Positions 1 to 6,522 of a stretch of 12,586 nucleotides of DNA are shown here, piece by piece; the first letter of the stretch is position 1; each line of letters begins with the position of its first letter. The notes under the pieces are model-generated. The model was given only the letters and a program-made list of their open reading frames with translations, was not told where the DNA came from and did not search any database. Origin of the DNA: Moraxella caviae (GTDB taxonomy: Bacteria > Pseudomonadota > Gammaproteobacteria > Pseudomonadales > Moraxellaceae); NCBI RefSeq assembly GCF_002014985.1, contig NZ_MUXU01000085.1, positions 3,766 to 16,351 on the forward strand, given 5' to 3'. Both the position numbers and the translations under genes were made by a program.

Positions 1-84
1 CGTATCAAGTTTCGTATCAATTTTCGTATCAATTTTCGTATCAATTTTCGTATCAATTTTCGTATCAATTTTCGTATCAATTTT
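1..84. repeat. Tandem array of a 12-bp unit (7 copies), cut by the window edge
   Basis: Seven head-to-tail copies of CGTATCAATTTT are visible. The first copy has one mismatch (AAGTTT instead of AATTTT) and the array decays after CGT at 85-87. The array touches position 1, so its true copy number is unknown. The unit length is a multiple of three and five of the six frames stay open through it. Plus-strand frame 1 would read as a repeated RINF tetrapeptide ending with RVGANLA and a stop at 106-108, so it could be the C-terminal end of an upstream gene. It could equally be an intergenic minisatellite. There are no spacers, so it is not a CRISPR array. Confidence 0.9.
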
Positions 85-100
85 CGTGTTGGTGCAAATT

Positions 101-158
101 TGGCGTGAATTTACGCCAGTTTGCCAACTTCACCACTTAATTTGGCAAATTTAGCCAA
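101..158. repeat. Cluster of overlapping inverted repeats
   Basis: Three perfect short dyads are nested here. TGGCGT (101-106) pairs with ACGCCA (113-118) across a 6-base loop. TTTGCCAA (120-127) pairs with TTGGCAAA (142-149) across 14 bases. TTGGC (142-146) can instead pair with GCCAA (154-158). The second and third pairings are mutually exclusive. The cluster could be a weak terminator region for a gene to the left or a protein-binding site. No long T run follows any stem. Confidence 0.55.
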
Positions 159-209
159 GCAAACTGTGCTTTGGTGGTAGTGAAAGTTCATACACCGTGC
201 GCCAAAATG

Positions 210-218
210 TGCTAGAAT
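210..218 (+). promoter_or_regulatory. Probable extended -10 promoter upstream of ispF
   Basis: TGC-TAGAAT fits the TGn extended -10 form with a 5/6 match to TATAAT. No good -35 box lies 16-18 bases upstream. Transcription would start near 225, giving ispF a leader of about 260 nt that includes the 279-371 ORF. Similar TGn-TACAAT boxes precede prmB and radA in this window, which supports the call. Confidence 0.4.
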
Positions 219-466
219 ATACAAAATCGTTTGGCCGCTTGATAAATTGGGTTTGTTTTGGCAGATTGCAAGGGAGTAATGCTTTTAAAAGTGGGTTTTA
301 AAATCGCCAAAGCCACCAAAACAAATAAAACAAATTTGGCTAAAATAAATTCAGCCAAAACTAACCTATAAATTAAAGCCATCAGCGATAAATCATCAAT
401 AGGGCTTGATTTTACCACAAAAACCACGATAAAAGCCAAAAGATTGACCACATTAAAAACGAGCAT
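212..466 (-). CDS. Possible small membrane protein (84 aa), unrecognised
   Basis: The ORF starts at an ATG ending at 466 and is divergent from ispF with a 20-bp gap. I do not recognise the protein. It reads as two hydrophobic segments (roughly residues 2-18 and 28-56) separated by the polar loop KSSPIDDLS, with a basic C-terminal tail of about 28 residues. Its leucine and alanine codons look like those of the neighbouring genes. Against it, there is no Shine-Dalgarno sequence, the opposite strand is A-rich (which tends to produce hydrophobic shadow ORFs), and a plus-strand promoter candidate overlaps its last codons. I consider it possible but unproven. Confidence 0.35.
   Translation of the reverse strand: MLVFNVVNLLAFIVVFVVKSSPIDDLSLMALIYRLVLAEFILAKFVLFVLVALAILKPTFKSITPLQSAKTNPIYQAAKRFCIF
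279..371 (+). CDS. Possible short ORF / leader peptide (30 aa, basic)
   Basis: An ATG at 279 is preceded by AAGGGAG (270-276), one of the few purine-rich ribosome-binding sequences in this window, and by an extended -10 candidate about 60 bases upstream. The 30-residue product is lysine-rich (7 Lys, no acidic residue) and starts MLLKVGFKIAKATK, which could form a cationic amphipathic helix. If GGGAG is the binding site its spacing (2 nt) is short; AAGG gives 5 nt. It would be the first cistron on an ispF transcript. It lies antisense to the 84-residue ORF. Length and low complexity keep this speculative. Confidence 0.25.
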   Translation: MLLKVGFKIAKATKTNKTNLAKINSAKTNL

Positions 467-486
467 GAAAAATTTCGGATAATTTT

Positions 487-975
487 ATGATAAAAATCGG
501 ACATGGTATAGACGTACACGCTTTTATTGACCGTGGATTGCCTGAGCAATTCGTAACTTTTGGCGGCGTGAAAATTCCCCATGCCAAGAGCATTTTGGCG
601 CATTCTGATGGCGATGTGCTGCTGCACGCTTTGGCGGACGCACTGCTTGGGGCGTTAGCGCTTGGCGATATTGGCGAGCATTTTCCTGACACGTCTGATG
701 ACAATAAGGACTTGGACAGCCGTATCATTTTGCGCCACGCTTATGCTTTGGTGAAGCAGCACGGCTACCAAATCGTTAATGCAGACATGACCATCATTTG
801 CGAGCGACCAAAGGTCTTGCCGCATAAAGATGCCATGCGAGCCAACATTGCTGCCGATTTACAAACCGACATCACAAACATCAGCATTAAAGCCACCACT
901 AATGAAAAAATGGGGCATTTGGGACGTGGTGAAGGCGTACAAGCGCACGCAGTGGTGCTGCTTGCCAAGCAGTAA
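487..975 (+). CDS. ispF: 2-C-methyl-D-erythritol 2,4-cyclodiphosphate synthase
   Basis: IspF converts CDP-methylerythritol 2-phosphate to the cyclic diphosphate with release of CMP, in the cytosolic MEP pathway to isoprenoids. The 162-residue protein matches the family's usual 156-160 residues. It opens with GHGIDVHAF, whose D9 and H11 are metal ligands, and continues with AHSDGDVLLHAL, where H47 is the third metal ligand by alignment with E. coli H42. The substrate loop LGDIGEHFPDT follows at about 59-69, and the conserved ATTNEKMG and GRGEG segments lie near the C-terminus. The start codon has only a weak GGA about 7 bases upstream. IspF is commonly paired with ispD, which is not in this window. 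Downstream grxD is 111 bp away with its own possible promoter. Confidence 0.97.
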   Translation: MIKIGHGIDVHAFIDRGLPEQFVTFGGVKIPHAKSILAHSDGDVLLHALADALLGALALGDIGEHFPDTSDDNKDLDSRIILRHAYALVKQHGYQIVNADMTIICERPKVLPHKDAMRANIAADLQTDITNISIKATTNEKMGHLGRGEGVQAHAVVLLAKQ

Positions 976-1018
976 GACTTAAGCCGAATTGATTTTACAC
1001 AACTTTAACCAAATTTAT

Positions 1019-1047
1019 TTAAAAGGTTTTACCTTTATTTTTATAAC
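1019..1047 (+). promoter_or_regulatory. Possible grxD promoter
   Basis: TTAAAA (1019-1024, 4/6 to TTGACA) and TATAAC (1042-1047, 5/6 to TATAAT) are separated by 17 bases, about 40 bases upstream of the grxD start. The region is very AT-rich, so a chance match is possible. Confidence 0.35.
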
Positions 1048-1086
1048 TTATCTTCTACAACCATTTTCCACAACTGGGAGAATTTT

Positions 1087-1422
1087 ATGAGCGACATCAA
1101 TCCAGAAATCAAATCATTGATTGAAAACCAAATCAAAGACCATGCGGTGCTTTTGTACATGAAAGGCACGCCACAATTTCCACAATGCGGTTTTTCAGCG
1201 CGTGCGGTGGAAGTTTTGACGCAAATCGGTCGTCCATTTGCATTCGTGAACATCTTGGAAAATCCAGAAATTCGCGCCACTTTGCCATTGATTGCCAACT
1301 GGCCGACTTTCCCACAGCTTTGGGTGAATGGCGAGCTGATTGGCGGCAGCGACATCATTTTGCAAATGTACCAATCTGGCGAACTTAAGCCATTGATTGA
1401 AGAGCATAGCCCAGAAGTGTGA
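1087..1422 (+). CDS. grxD: Monothiol glutaredoxin, Grx4 family (CGFS type)
   Basis: Grx4-type glutaredoxins bind and transfer [2Fe-2S] clusters with glutathione and work with BolA proteins in the cytosol; they are poor disulfide reductases. The 111-residue protein has one thioredoxin fold with the diagnostic CGFS active site at residues 34-37 inside PQCGFSARAVEVL. It also has the WPTFPQLW segment with the cis-proline at about 72-79 and the glutathione-binding GGSDI at 87-91. Length matches E. coli GrxD (115). The start is well supported by GGGAG 6 bases upstream of the ATG, the best Shine-Dalgarno among the named genes here. A rho-independent terminator follows 25 bases after the stop. Confidence 0.97.
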   Translation: MSDINPEIKSLIENQIKDHAVLLYMKGTPQFPQCGFSARAVEVLTQIGRPFAFVNILENPEIRATLPLIANWPTFPQLWVNGELIGGSDIILQMYQSGELKPLIEEHSPEV

Positions 1423-1447
1423 TTGAGTTTACGCAAATGGAGTGGTG

Positions 1448-1483
1448 AAACGGTTATTTTTTAATAGCCGTTTTGCTGTTTTT
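1448..1483 (+). terminator. Rho-independent terminator after grxD
   Basis: AAACGGTTATT (1448-1458) pairs with AATAGCCGTTT (1463-1473) around a TTTT loop, with a single G-U pair. The 3' arm continues into a T-rich tract (TTTTGCTGTTTTT). The position 25 bases after the grxD stop fits. It also overlaps a possible GTG start at 1442 of the next ORF, which argues that translation there begins at the later ATG. Confidence 0.8.
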
Positions 1484-1489
1484 GATAAA

Positions 1490-1828
1490 ATGACACAGAC
1501 AGACAAAATCAAACAAGTTTCCGCTGAAATTCTTACTTTGTGCGAATCGCCAAACACCGCCTTACAAGCCATTCATAAAATCATCGGTGCTGGCGGCGCA
1601 GGCGAGCTGTCTTGGCAGGTGGTGTATCAGCGTGTCATGGCAGACCAAGACGTGCAAGGGGCGTATTATTTGGCGACGTTCGCCCAAAAAATTGACGATT
1701 TGCCTTTTGATGCACGCCCACTCATTGACATGGTGATGGCGCATGGCGACGATGCGCTAAAAAACGCTTTGCTGGATAAATTACCCAAGCAAGCCAAAGA
1801 GCAGCTTTCTAAATCTGACGCTAAATAA
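1490..1828 (+). CDS. Unrecognised small cytosolic protein (112 aa)
   Basis: I do not recognise a family. The open frame extends upstream to a GTG at 1442, but that would translate through the grxD terminator stem, so I take the ATG at 1490 (MTQTDKIKQ). The 112-residue product has no signal peptide or membrane segment. It looks largely helical, with a glycine-rich turn (GAGGAGE at about 34-40) and a lysine-rich tail (LPKQAKEQLSKSDAK). The frame has codon use like its neighbours and is preserved over its whole length, which supports real coding. There is no Shine-Dalgarno sequence. It must be read either by leakage through the terminator or from a promoter overlapping it. Function unknown. Confidence 0.7.
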   Translation: MTQTDKIKQVSAEILTLCESPNTALQAIHKIIGAGGAGELSWQVVYQRVMADQDVQGAYYLATFAQKIDDLPFDARPLIDMVMAHGDDALKNALLDKLPKQAKEQLSKSDAK

Positions 1829-2132
1829 GCACACTTTTCAAGCGATTTTGCGTTATTTGAACGGCAAGATTGAGTAGTGGTGAAATTATGCGATGGCAAA
1901 ATGTGCAGTGATAAAATTGTGCGCTAAATTGACGTCAAATCAAGTGCTGGGGCATTTGACCTGATGGCGACAGCTTTAAAAATTCTTTGAAAGCTTTTTG
2001 CAAAATGTTTTAAAAAATCACAGCAAAACAAAACTTAAAAAGTGGCTTTAAAAAAATTAGCTTTAAAAAGCAACTTTAAAAATCAATTAAAAAATCAGCT
2101 TAAAAAAACAAATCACTTAAATCGGTAAACGT
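1829..2132. other. AT-rich gap upstream of mnmG
   Basis: A stretch of 304 bases without a gene. It contains one copy of the dispersed AGTGGTGAAA motif (1876-1885), a -10-like TAAAAT (1912-1917), the perfect 10-bp palindrome TTGACGTCAA (1929-1938) and a run of degenerate CTTTAAAAA repeats from about 1972 to 2120. No terminator hairpin with a T run is evident. The mnmG promoter cannot be placed with confidence. Confidence 0.7.
1972..2120. repeat. Degenerate CTTTAAAAA repeats with 12-17-bp spacing
   Basis: Variants of [C]TTTAAAAA or CTTAAAAA recur at irregular steps. The densest part is 2045-2110, where successive copies start about 15, 13, 13, 12 and 17 bases apart. The runs of A/T would give stiff, possibly curved DNA just upstream of mnmG. 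The copies are too diverged for a clean tandem repeat call. Confidence 0.5.
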
Positions 2133-4010
2133 ATGAATTTTTTATCAGGCTATGACGTGATTGTCATCGGTGGCGGACACGCTGGCACAGAAGCGGCTTT
2201 GGCAGCGGCACGCATGGGTTCAAAAACCTTGCTTTTGACGCACAACATTGAAACGCTTGGGCAAATGAGCTGTAACCCTGCGATTGGCGGTATTGGCAAA
2301 TCACACTTGGTGCGTGAAGTGGACGCATTGGGCGGAGCGATGGCGTTGGCAACTGACAAGGCAGGCATTCAATTTCGTGTGCTAAACAGCCGAAAAGGCG
2401 CTGCCGTGCGAGCTACGCGTGCGCAGGCTGACCGTGTGCTTTATAAAGCTGCCATTCGCCAAGTGCTTGAAAATCAAGAGAATTTGCATTTGTTCCAGCA
2501 GGCGGCGGACGACATTTTGGTGGAAAATGGACGTGTAACGGCGGTGATTACCGCCACAGGGGTGAAAATTGCCACCAAAAAAGTGGTGCTGACTTCTGGG
2601 ACGTTTTTGGGCGGTGTGATTCATGTGGGATTACAGCACCAAAGCGGTGGGCGTGCAGGCGATATGCCGTCCATTGCGCTCTCACAGCGTTTGCGTGAGC
2701 TGAATTTGCCTGTGGGACGACTAAAAACTGGCACGCCAGCACGCATTGACGCACGTTCGGTCGATTTTAGCGTGATGACTGTGCAGCCCGGTGATACGCC
2801 TTTACCTGTGATGAGTTATATGGGCAGTGTGGATATGCACCCGCAGCAGGTGAATTGCTACATCACGCACACCAACGAGCGCACGCACGAGATTATCCGT
2901 GCTAATCTTGACCAAAGTCCGATGTTTAGCGGCAAGATTGAAGGCGTGGGGCCGCGGTACTGTCCGAGTATTGAAGATAAAATTCACCGTTTTGCTGACA
3001 AAGACAGCCATCAGATTTTTATTGAACCTGAAGGGCTGAACACGCATGAGCTGTACCCAAATGGCATTTCTACGAGCTTGCCGTTTGAAGTGCAGGTGGA
3101 CTTTATCCGCTCCATGCGTGGACTTGAAAATGCGCACATCACACGCCCCGGTTATGCCATTGAATACGATTATTTTGACCCGCAAAACCTAAAACCGACC
3201 CTTGAGACTAAATCCATTGACGGGCTGTATTTTGCTGGGCAGATTAACGGCACGACAGGCTATGAAGAGGCGGCGGCGCAAGGGCTTTTGGCGGGTTTGA
3301 ATGCGTCTTTGGCGGTGGCGGAAAAAGACAGCTGGACGCCAAAACGCCACGAAGCCTATCTTGGCGTGCTGGTGGACGACTTAATCACGCACGGCACAAA
3401 CGAGCCGTATCGTATGTTTACAAGCCGTGCTGAGCATCGCTTGCTTTTGCGTGAAGATAATGCCGACCAACGCTTGACTGAGATTGGGCGTAAACTTGGC
3501 TTGGTGGACGATGAGCGTTGGGCGAAATTTAGCCAAAAAATGGAGCGCATCGAGCAAGAAACCGCGCGCCTAAGCGATATTTGGGCAACGCCAAATAATG
3601 CGATTGGTAAGGCGTTCATGCAAAATACAGGCGAGATTTTGACCAAAGAAAACACCTTGCTTGACTTGTTGAAACGCCCAAACATCAGCTTTAATGACGT
3701 GGCGAGCGTGTCAGACAGCGATGTGCCAAGCGATGTGGGCGAGCAGATTGAAATTGGCGTGAAATATCAAGGCTACATCGAGCGTCAAGCCGATGAGATT
3801 GAGCAGATGAAACGCCTAGAAAATACGCCTTTGCCGCAGGATTTTGATTATGCAGCGGTGTCTGGACTGTCCAATGAAATCGTGCAAAAACTCAGCCAAG
3901 TGCGACCTGCGACTTTGGCGCAAGCAGGGCGAATCAGTGGCGTAACACCTGCGGCGGTGAGTTTGCTTGCGATGATGATTAAAAAGCGAGCGAAAATGCG
4001 TGATGTTTAA
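2133..4010 (+). CDS. mnmG: tRNA uridine-5-carboxymethylaminomethyl(34) synthesis enzyme MnmG
   Basis: MnmG (GidA) forms a complex with the GTPase MnmE. Using FAD, NADH and methylenetetrahydrofolate, the complex installs the aminomethyl/carboxymethylaminomethyl group on wobble uridine 34 of several tRNAs. The 625-residue protein matches E. coli (629) nearly end to end. The FAD-binding GGGHAG lies at 13-18, the two conserved cysteines are in [10 protein letters not shown] (C47) and [11 protein letters not shown] (C277), and the second nucleotide-binding signature [20 protein letters not shown] falls in the middle. The C-terminal [11 protein letters not shown] helical region binds MnmE and tRNA in the family. 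The ATG at 2133 gives the standard N-terminus; only a weak GG precedes it. No frameshift or truncation is seen. MnmE is not in this window. Confidence 0.98.
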   Translation: MNFLSGYDVIVIGGGHAGTEAALAAARMGSKTLLLTHNIETLGQMSCNPAIGGIGKSHLVREVDALGGAMALATDKAGIQFRVLNSRKGAAVRATRAQADRVLYKAAIRQVLENQENLHLFQQAADDILVENGRVTAVITATGVKIATKKVVLTSGTFLGGVIHVGLQHQSGGRAGDMPSIALSQRLRELNLPVGRLKTGTPARIDARSVDFSVMTVQPGDTPLPVMSYMGSVDMHPQQVNCYITHTNERTHEIIRANLDQSPMFSGKIEGVGPRYCPSIEDKIHRFADKDSHQIFIEPEGLNTHELYPNGISTSLPFEVQVDFIRSMRGLENAHITRPGYAIEYDYFDPQNLKPTLETKSIDGLYFAGQINGTTGYEEAAAQGLLAGLNASLAVAEKDSWTPKRHEAYLGVLVDDLITHGTNEPYRMFTSRAEHRLLLREDNADQRLTEIGRKLGLVDDERWAKFSQKMERIEQETARLSDIWATPNNAIGKAFMQNTGEILTKENTLLDLLKRPNISFNDVASVSDSDVPSDVGEQIEIGVKYQGYIERQADEIEQMKRLENTPLPQDFDYAAVSGLSNEIVQKLSQVRPATLAQAGRISGVTPAAVSLLAMMIKKRAKMRDV

Positions 4011-4058
4011 GTTGGTCTGATTGGCGGCTTTGCTGACAAATTTGCTGGCTGATGGGTA

Positions 4059-4087
4059 TTATCAAAGCGTGTAAAAAGTGTTACAAT
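4059..4087 (+). promoter_or_regulatory. Promoter of the AEC transporter gene
   Basis: TTATCA (4059-4064, 4/6 to TTGACA) and TACAAT (4082-4087, 5/6 to TATAAT) are separated by 17 bases. TGT (4079-4081) directly precedes the -10 box, giving an extended form. Expected start is near 4094, so the leader would be only about 16 nt. Confidence 0.6.
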
Positions 4088-4104
4088 GCGCTTTTTGCAC
4101 GTTT
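4065..4104. promoter_or_regulatory. Long dyad centred on the -10 box: operator or hairpin
   Basis: AAGCGTGTAAAAAG (4065-4078) and CTTTTTGCACGTTT (4091-4104) are inverted repeats with 12 of 14 perfect pairs and 2 G-U pairs in RNA. The 12-base centre contains TACAAT, whose midpoint coincides with the dyad midpoint. Either a dimeric regulator binds over the promoter, or readthrough from mnmG folds into a hairpin. No T run follows, so a classic terminator is less likely. Confidence 0.5.
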
Positions 4105-4109
4105 GATCC

Positions 4110-5078
4110 ATGAATATCCAAGAAATCCTTGACGCCATCGCCTTTGCTTTTATGATTGTTTTTCCAAACCTTGCTCTGATGGGGCTGGGTTTTTTTATGC
4201 AACGAAAAAGCCTGATTAATAAAAATTTCATTGATGTGGCGTCAAAAGTGGTGTTTAATTTTTGCTTGCCGTGCTTGCTATTTTTTAGCGTCATTAAAAG
4301 CCAAGTGGACATGGCGGCGCAGGCATGGCTGATTGGCGCAGGATTTATCACAACTTTTGTGCTGTTTTTTGGTGCGGAAATTTACGCCAAGTTTTTCGTG
4401 CCTGCGGTGCGTGATAAAGGCGTGTTTGTGCAGGGCGTTTTTCGCTCAAACATGGCGATTATTTCGCTGGCGGTGGCAAGCAATGCTTATGGCGAAGCTG
4501 GCACGAGCGTGGCGGCGGTGTACATGGGTGTGATTACGATTTTGTATAACGTGCTGGCGGTGATTACGCTGTCGCGCACCACGCAGGCGCAAAATTTTAC
4601 CGCCCAAGCGCGTGGTATGCTGGGCAAAATCATCAGCAATCCTTTAATCATTGCGCTGGTGGCGGCATTTGTTTATCAGGCGCTGGCGTTGCCATTTCCG
4701 CCAAAGCCGATTGCCAGAACGGGCGAGCTGCTTGCTGGTGTGGCTTTGCCGCTGGCACTGATTTGCACTGGGGCGACTTTAAATGTCAAATCCATGCTGG
4801 CATTGTCTGGTGTGTCCATGCAAGCAAGCATTGGGCGAGTTGTGGTTGCGCCTTTGGTGGCGGTGGTTACAGGCGTGGCGATGGGCTTGCCGCCTGTGCA
4901 TTTTGGTGTGCTGTTTGTGATGGTGGCAAGCCCTGCGGCAGCGGCAAGCTATGTGATGGCAAAATCCATGGGCGGCAATGACGTGCTGGCGGCAAACATT
5001 TTGGCGTTTACCACCGTGGTGAGTATGATTGGCATGGCAATCGGCATGGCGTGGCTAAGAATGTTGGGCTGGGTTTGA
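4110..5078 (+). CDS. AEC family transporter (auxin efflux carrier / malate permease type)
   Basis: This is a predicted inner-membrane secondary carrier of the AEC family. Bacterial members are annotated as malate or other organic-acid permeases, but the substrate cannot be read from sequence. The 322 residues match the family's usual 300-320. About ten hydrophobic segments can be traced, starting with AFMIVFPNLALMGLGFFM at about 13-30. Family-typical features include an asparagine/proline-containing early segment (FNFCLPCLLF at about 50-59), a short polar central region (about 155-170) between two five-helix halves, and a glycine/alanine-rich late segment with SPAAAASYVMA. It is preceded by its own promoter and ends in a shared terminator, so it is probably a single-gene transcript. 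No clear Shine-Dalgarno sequence is present. Confidence 0.9.
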   Translation: MNIQEILDAIAFAFMIVFPNLALMGLGFFMQRKSLINKNFIDVASKVVFNFCLPCLLFFSVIKSQVDMAAQAWLIGAGFITTFVLFFGAEIYAKFFVPAVRDKGVFVQGVFRSNMAIISLAVASNAYGEAGTSVAAVYMGVITILYNVLAVITLSRTTQAQNFTAQARGMLGKIISNPLIIALVAAFVYQALALPFPPKPIARTGELLAGVALPLALICTGATLNVKSMLALSGVSMQASIGRVVVAPLVAVVTGVAMGLPPVHFGVLFVMVASPAAAASYVMAKSMGGNDVLAANILAFTTVVSMIGMAIGMAWLRMLGWV

Positions 5079-5216
5079 TGTGCTTTTAAAACTTGCGTTT
5101 GATGAGTGAATTAAAGTGCTTTTAAATGTGAATTTTATTCCAAATTTTAAGTCTTATTGAGCCCAATCTACCAATCAAACTTAAAATCAATCCGAAAACC
5201 AAGCTTTTATCAAAAC

Positions 5217-5246
5217 AAAAACCATCGCCGCTTGACGATGGTTTTT
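5217..5246. terminator. Bidirectional rho-independent terminator
   Basis: AAAAACCATCG (5217-5227) pairs perfectly with CGATGGTTTTT (5236-5246) around an 8-base loop. The 3' side ends in a T run on the plus strand and the 5' A run gives one on the minus strand. It lies between the convergent AEC transporter and roxA genes and can serve both. Confidence 0.88.
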
Positions 5247-5294
5247 CTGTAGTTTTGTTAAGCTTTACTTAATGATAAAAATTAAGCAAGTCCA

Positions 5295-6452
5295 TCAAAT
5301 CAGCACCAGCCAATAATCATTCATCCATTCGGCAAGCTCGCTTAGGCGTGCCTGCGGTAAATCATCAAGCGTCAGCACTTCGCCATTGACTAAGCGTGTC
5401 AGCAAAGCAGTGCTTTCATCGTCCAATGACACGCATTCGCCATTGATGTACCACGCGCCATCGCAGCGCACAAAGCGGCTGGCAGGGTTTGCCATCAAAC
5501 ATTCGCCTTCGCCAAGTCGTTGTGCTAAAGCGCCTGCGTCCATTTCATCTTCAAAAGCCAGCAAATCATACTGGCGCTTACTCACCAATTCCGCCACCGC
5601 ACTGCGCACGATGTCATCGCCAGCAGGGGAATTGAGTGTGTCAATCAGCACTTGCTTGATGGCGTCAAGGCTGGCTGCGCTAAGTTCGTTGGCGTCAGTT
5701 TGTAGGGCTTGCGGCAGCGTGATGGGTGAGAACAGGCTGCGCTCATGGGTGGCAACGTCCGCAATTTCATCTAGGATTTGCACCACGTTTGGGCGGCGAA
5801 AGCCAAAGCTAAAAGTCAGGCAGTCATTTTGTGCAATGCCGTGATGCGACAGGCGTGGCGGCACATACAAAACATCACCGGGTTCTAAAATCTCATCAAA
5901 AATCAGCTCGCCCATGTCATCAAGCAGGCGAATCGGCTGACCCGCCACAAAGGGCGTGTCGCCATCGCACATTTTACCCAGCTGCCAGCGTCTTTCGCCA
6001 AAACCTTGCGCCAAAAACACATCGTATTCATCATAATGCGCGCCCACGCTGCCGCCCACTGGCGCGTATGACACCATGATGTCGTCTTGTTGCCATTTTG
6101 GAATAAAATCAAAGGCTTGCCACAGCTGCCCAAGCTCAGGCGACCATTGCTCAAGGTTTTGTACCAGCACCGTCCACAGCTGCGGCGCATTTTGAATATC
6201 GCTTTCGTCAAGCGGTGAGTTTTTTAGCGACCATGTGTTTGGGTTGGTGTCGTCTTGACTGATGAGCCGTGCCGACACGCCTTCTTCGCACGCCAAGCCC
6301 AGCACGTCTTCAGGCTCAAACATTTGTGCGATGGCTGGCAAGCCGTTTTTAATTAACAAAGGTTTTTTTTGCCAATAATCACGCAAAAATTCTTCGGCAC
6401 TCATGCCATTAGGCAAGCAAAACGCCAAGCGTTCAGTGGTTTGATTTGTCAT
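5295..6452 (-). CDS. roxA: 50S ribosomal protein uL16 3-hydroxylase RoxA (JmjC/cupin oxygenase)
   Basis: RoxA (YcfD) is an Fe(II)/2-oxoglutarate oxygenase that hydroxylates an arginine (Arg81 in E. coli) of ribosomal protein uL16. The 385-residue protein is close to E. coli's 373. The JmjC core shows the HxD metal motif H139-Y-D141 in VGAHYDEYDVFLAQG, a following ERRW segment with the arginine expected to hold 2-oxoglutarate (about 154), and the distal metal histidine at about 203 in YVPPRLSHHG. A C-terminal winged-helix-like region follows, as in the family. The start at 6452 is set by similarity to the usual N-terminus; no Shine-Dalgarno is visible. It converges on the AEC gene with a shared terminator and is divergent from prmB, another ribosomal-protein modifier. 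Confidence 0.93.
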   Translation of the reverse strand: MTNQTTERLAFCLPNGMSAEEFLRDYWQKKPLLIKNGLPAIAQMFEPEDVLGLACEEGVSARLISQDDTNPNTWSLKNSPLDESDIQNAPQLWTVLVQNLEQWSPELGQLWQAFDFIPKWQQDDIMVSYAPVGGSVGAHYDEYDVFLAQGFGERRWQLGKMCDGDTPFVAGQPIRLLDDMGELIFDEILEPGDVLYVPPRLSHHGIAQNDCLTFSFGFRRPNVVQILDEIADVATHERSLFSPITLPQALQTDANELSAASLDAIKQVLIDTLNSPAGDDIVRSAVAELVSKRQYDLLAFEDEMDAGALAQRLGEGECLMANPASRFVRCDGAWYINGECVSLDDESTALLTRLVNGEVLTLDDLPQARLSELAEWMNDYWLVLI

Positions 6453-6494
6453 AATTGTGTAGATTTTCTAAAAAGTGTAGAGTTGGTAACCGCC

Positions 6495-6522
6495 ATCAAA
6501 AAGCTGATTTGATATTTGTCAA
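6495..6522 (-). promoter_or_regulatory. roxA promoter
   Basis: On the minus strand a perfect TTGACA (6517-6522) is followed after 16 bases by TTTGAT (6495-6500, 4/6 to TATAAT). Transcription would start about 30-35 bases upstream of the roxA ATG. A 15-bp palindrome (6520-6534) overlaps the -35 box. Confidence 0.55.

Larger units (their letters stand above)
85..486. other. AT-rich intergenic region upstream of ispF
   Basis: About 400 bases without a gene I can call firmly. It holds several overlapping inverted repeats at 101-158, a probable extended -10 promoter at 210-218, a possible 30-codon plus-strand ORF at 279-371 and a possible 84-residue minus-strand ORF at 212-466. The last two overlap on opposite strands, so at most one is likely to be a real protein gene. 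Confidence 0.6.

Noticed and set aside
1..84. CRISPR array
   Set aside because: The 12-bp units are contiguous with no spacers.
1022..1036. Terminator after ispF (AAAGG-TTTTA-CCTTT)
   Set aside because: Only a 5-bp stem with two G-C pairs; too weak to call.
1064..1072. DnaA box / replication origin near mnmG
   Set aside because: Only one near-match (TTTTCCACA) was found; no cluster, no dnaA or other origin genes, and AT-richness alone is common in this genome's gaps.
1442..1489. Upstream GTG start (1442/1445) for the 112-residue protein
   Set aside because: It would translate through the grxD terminator stem, and the only GGAG lies too close to the GTG.
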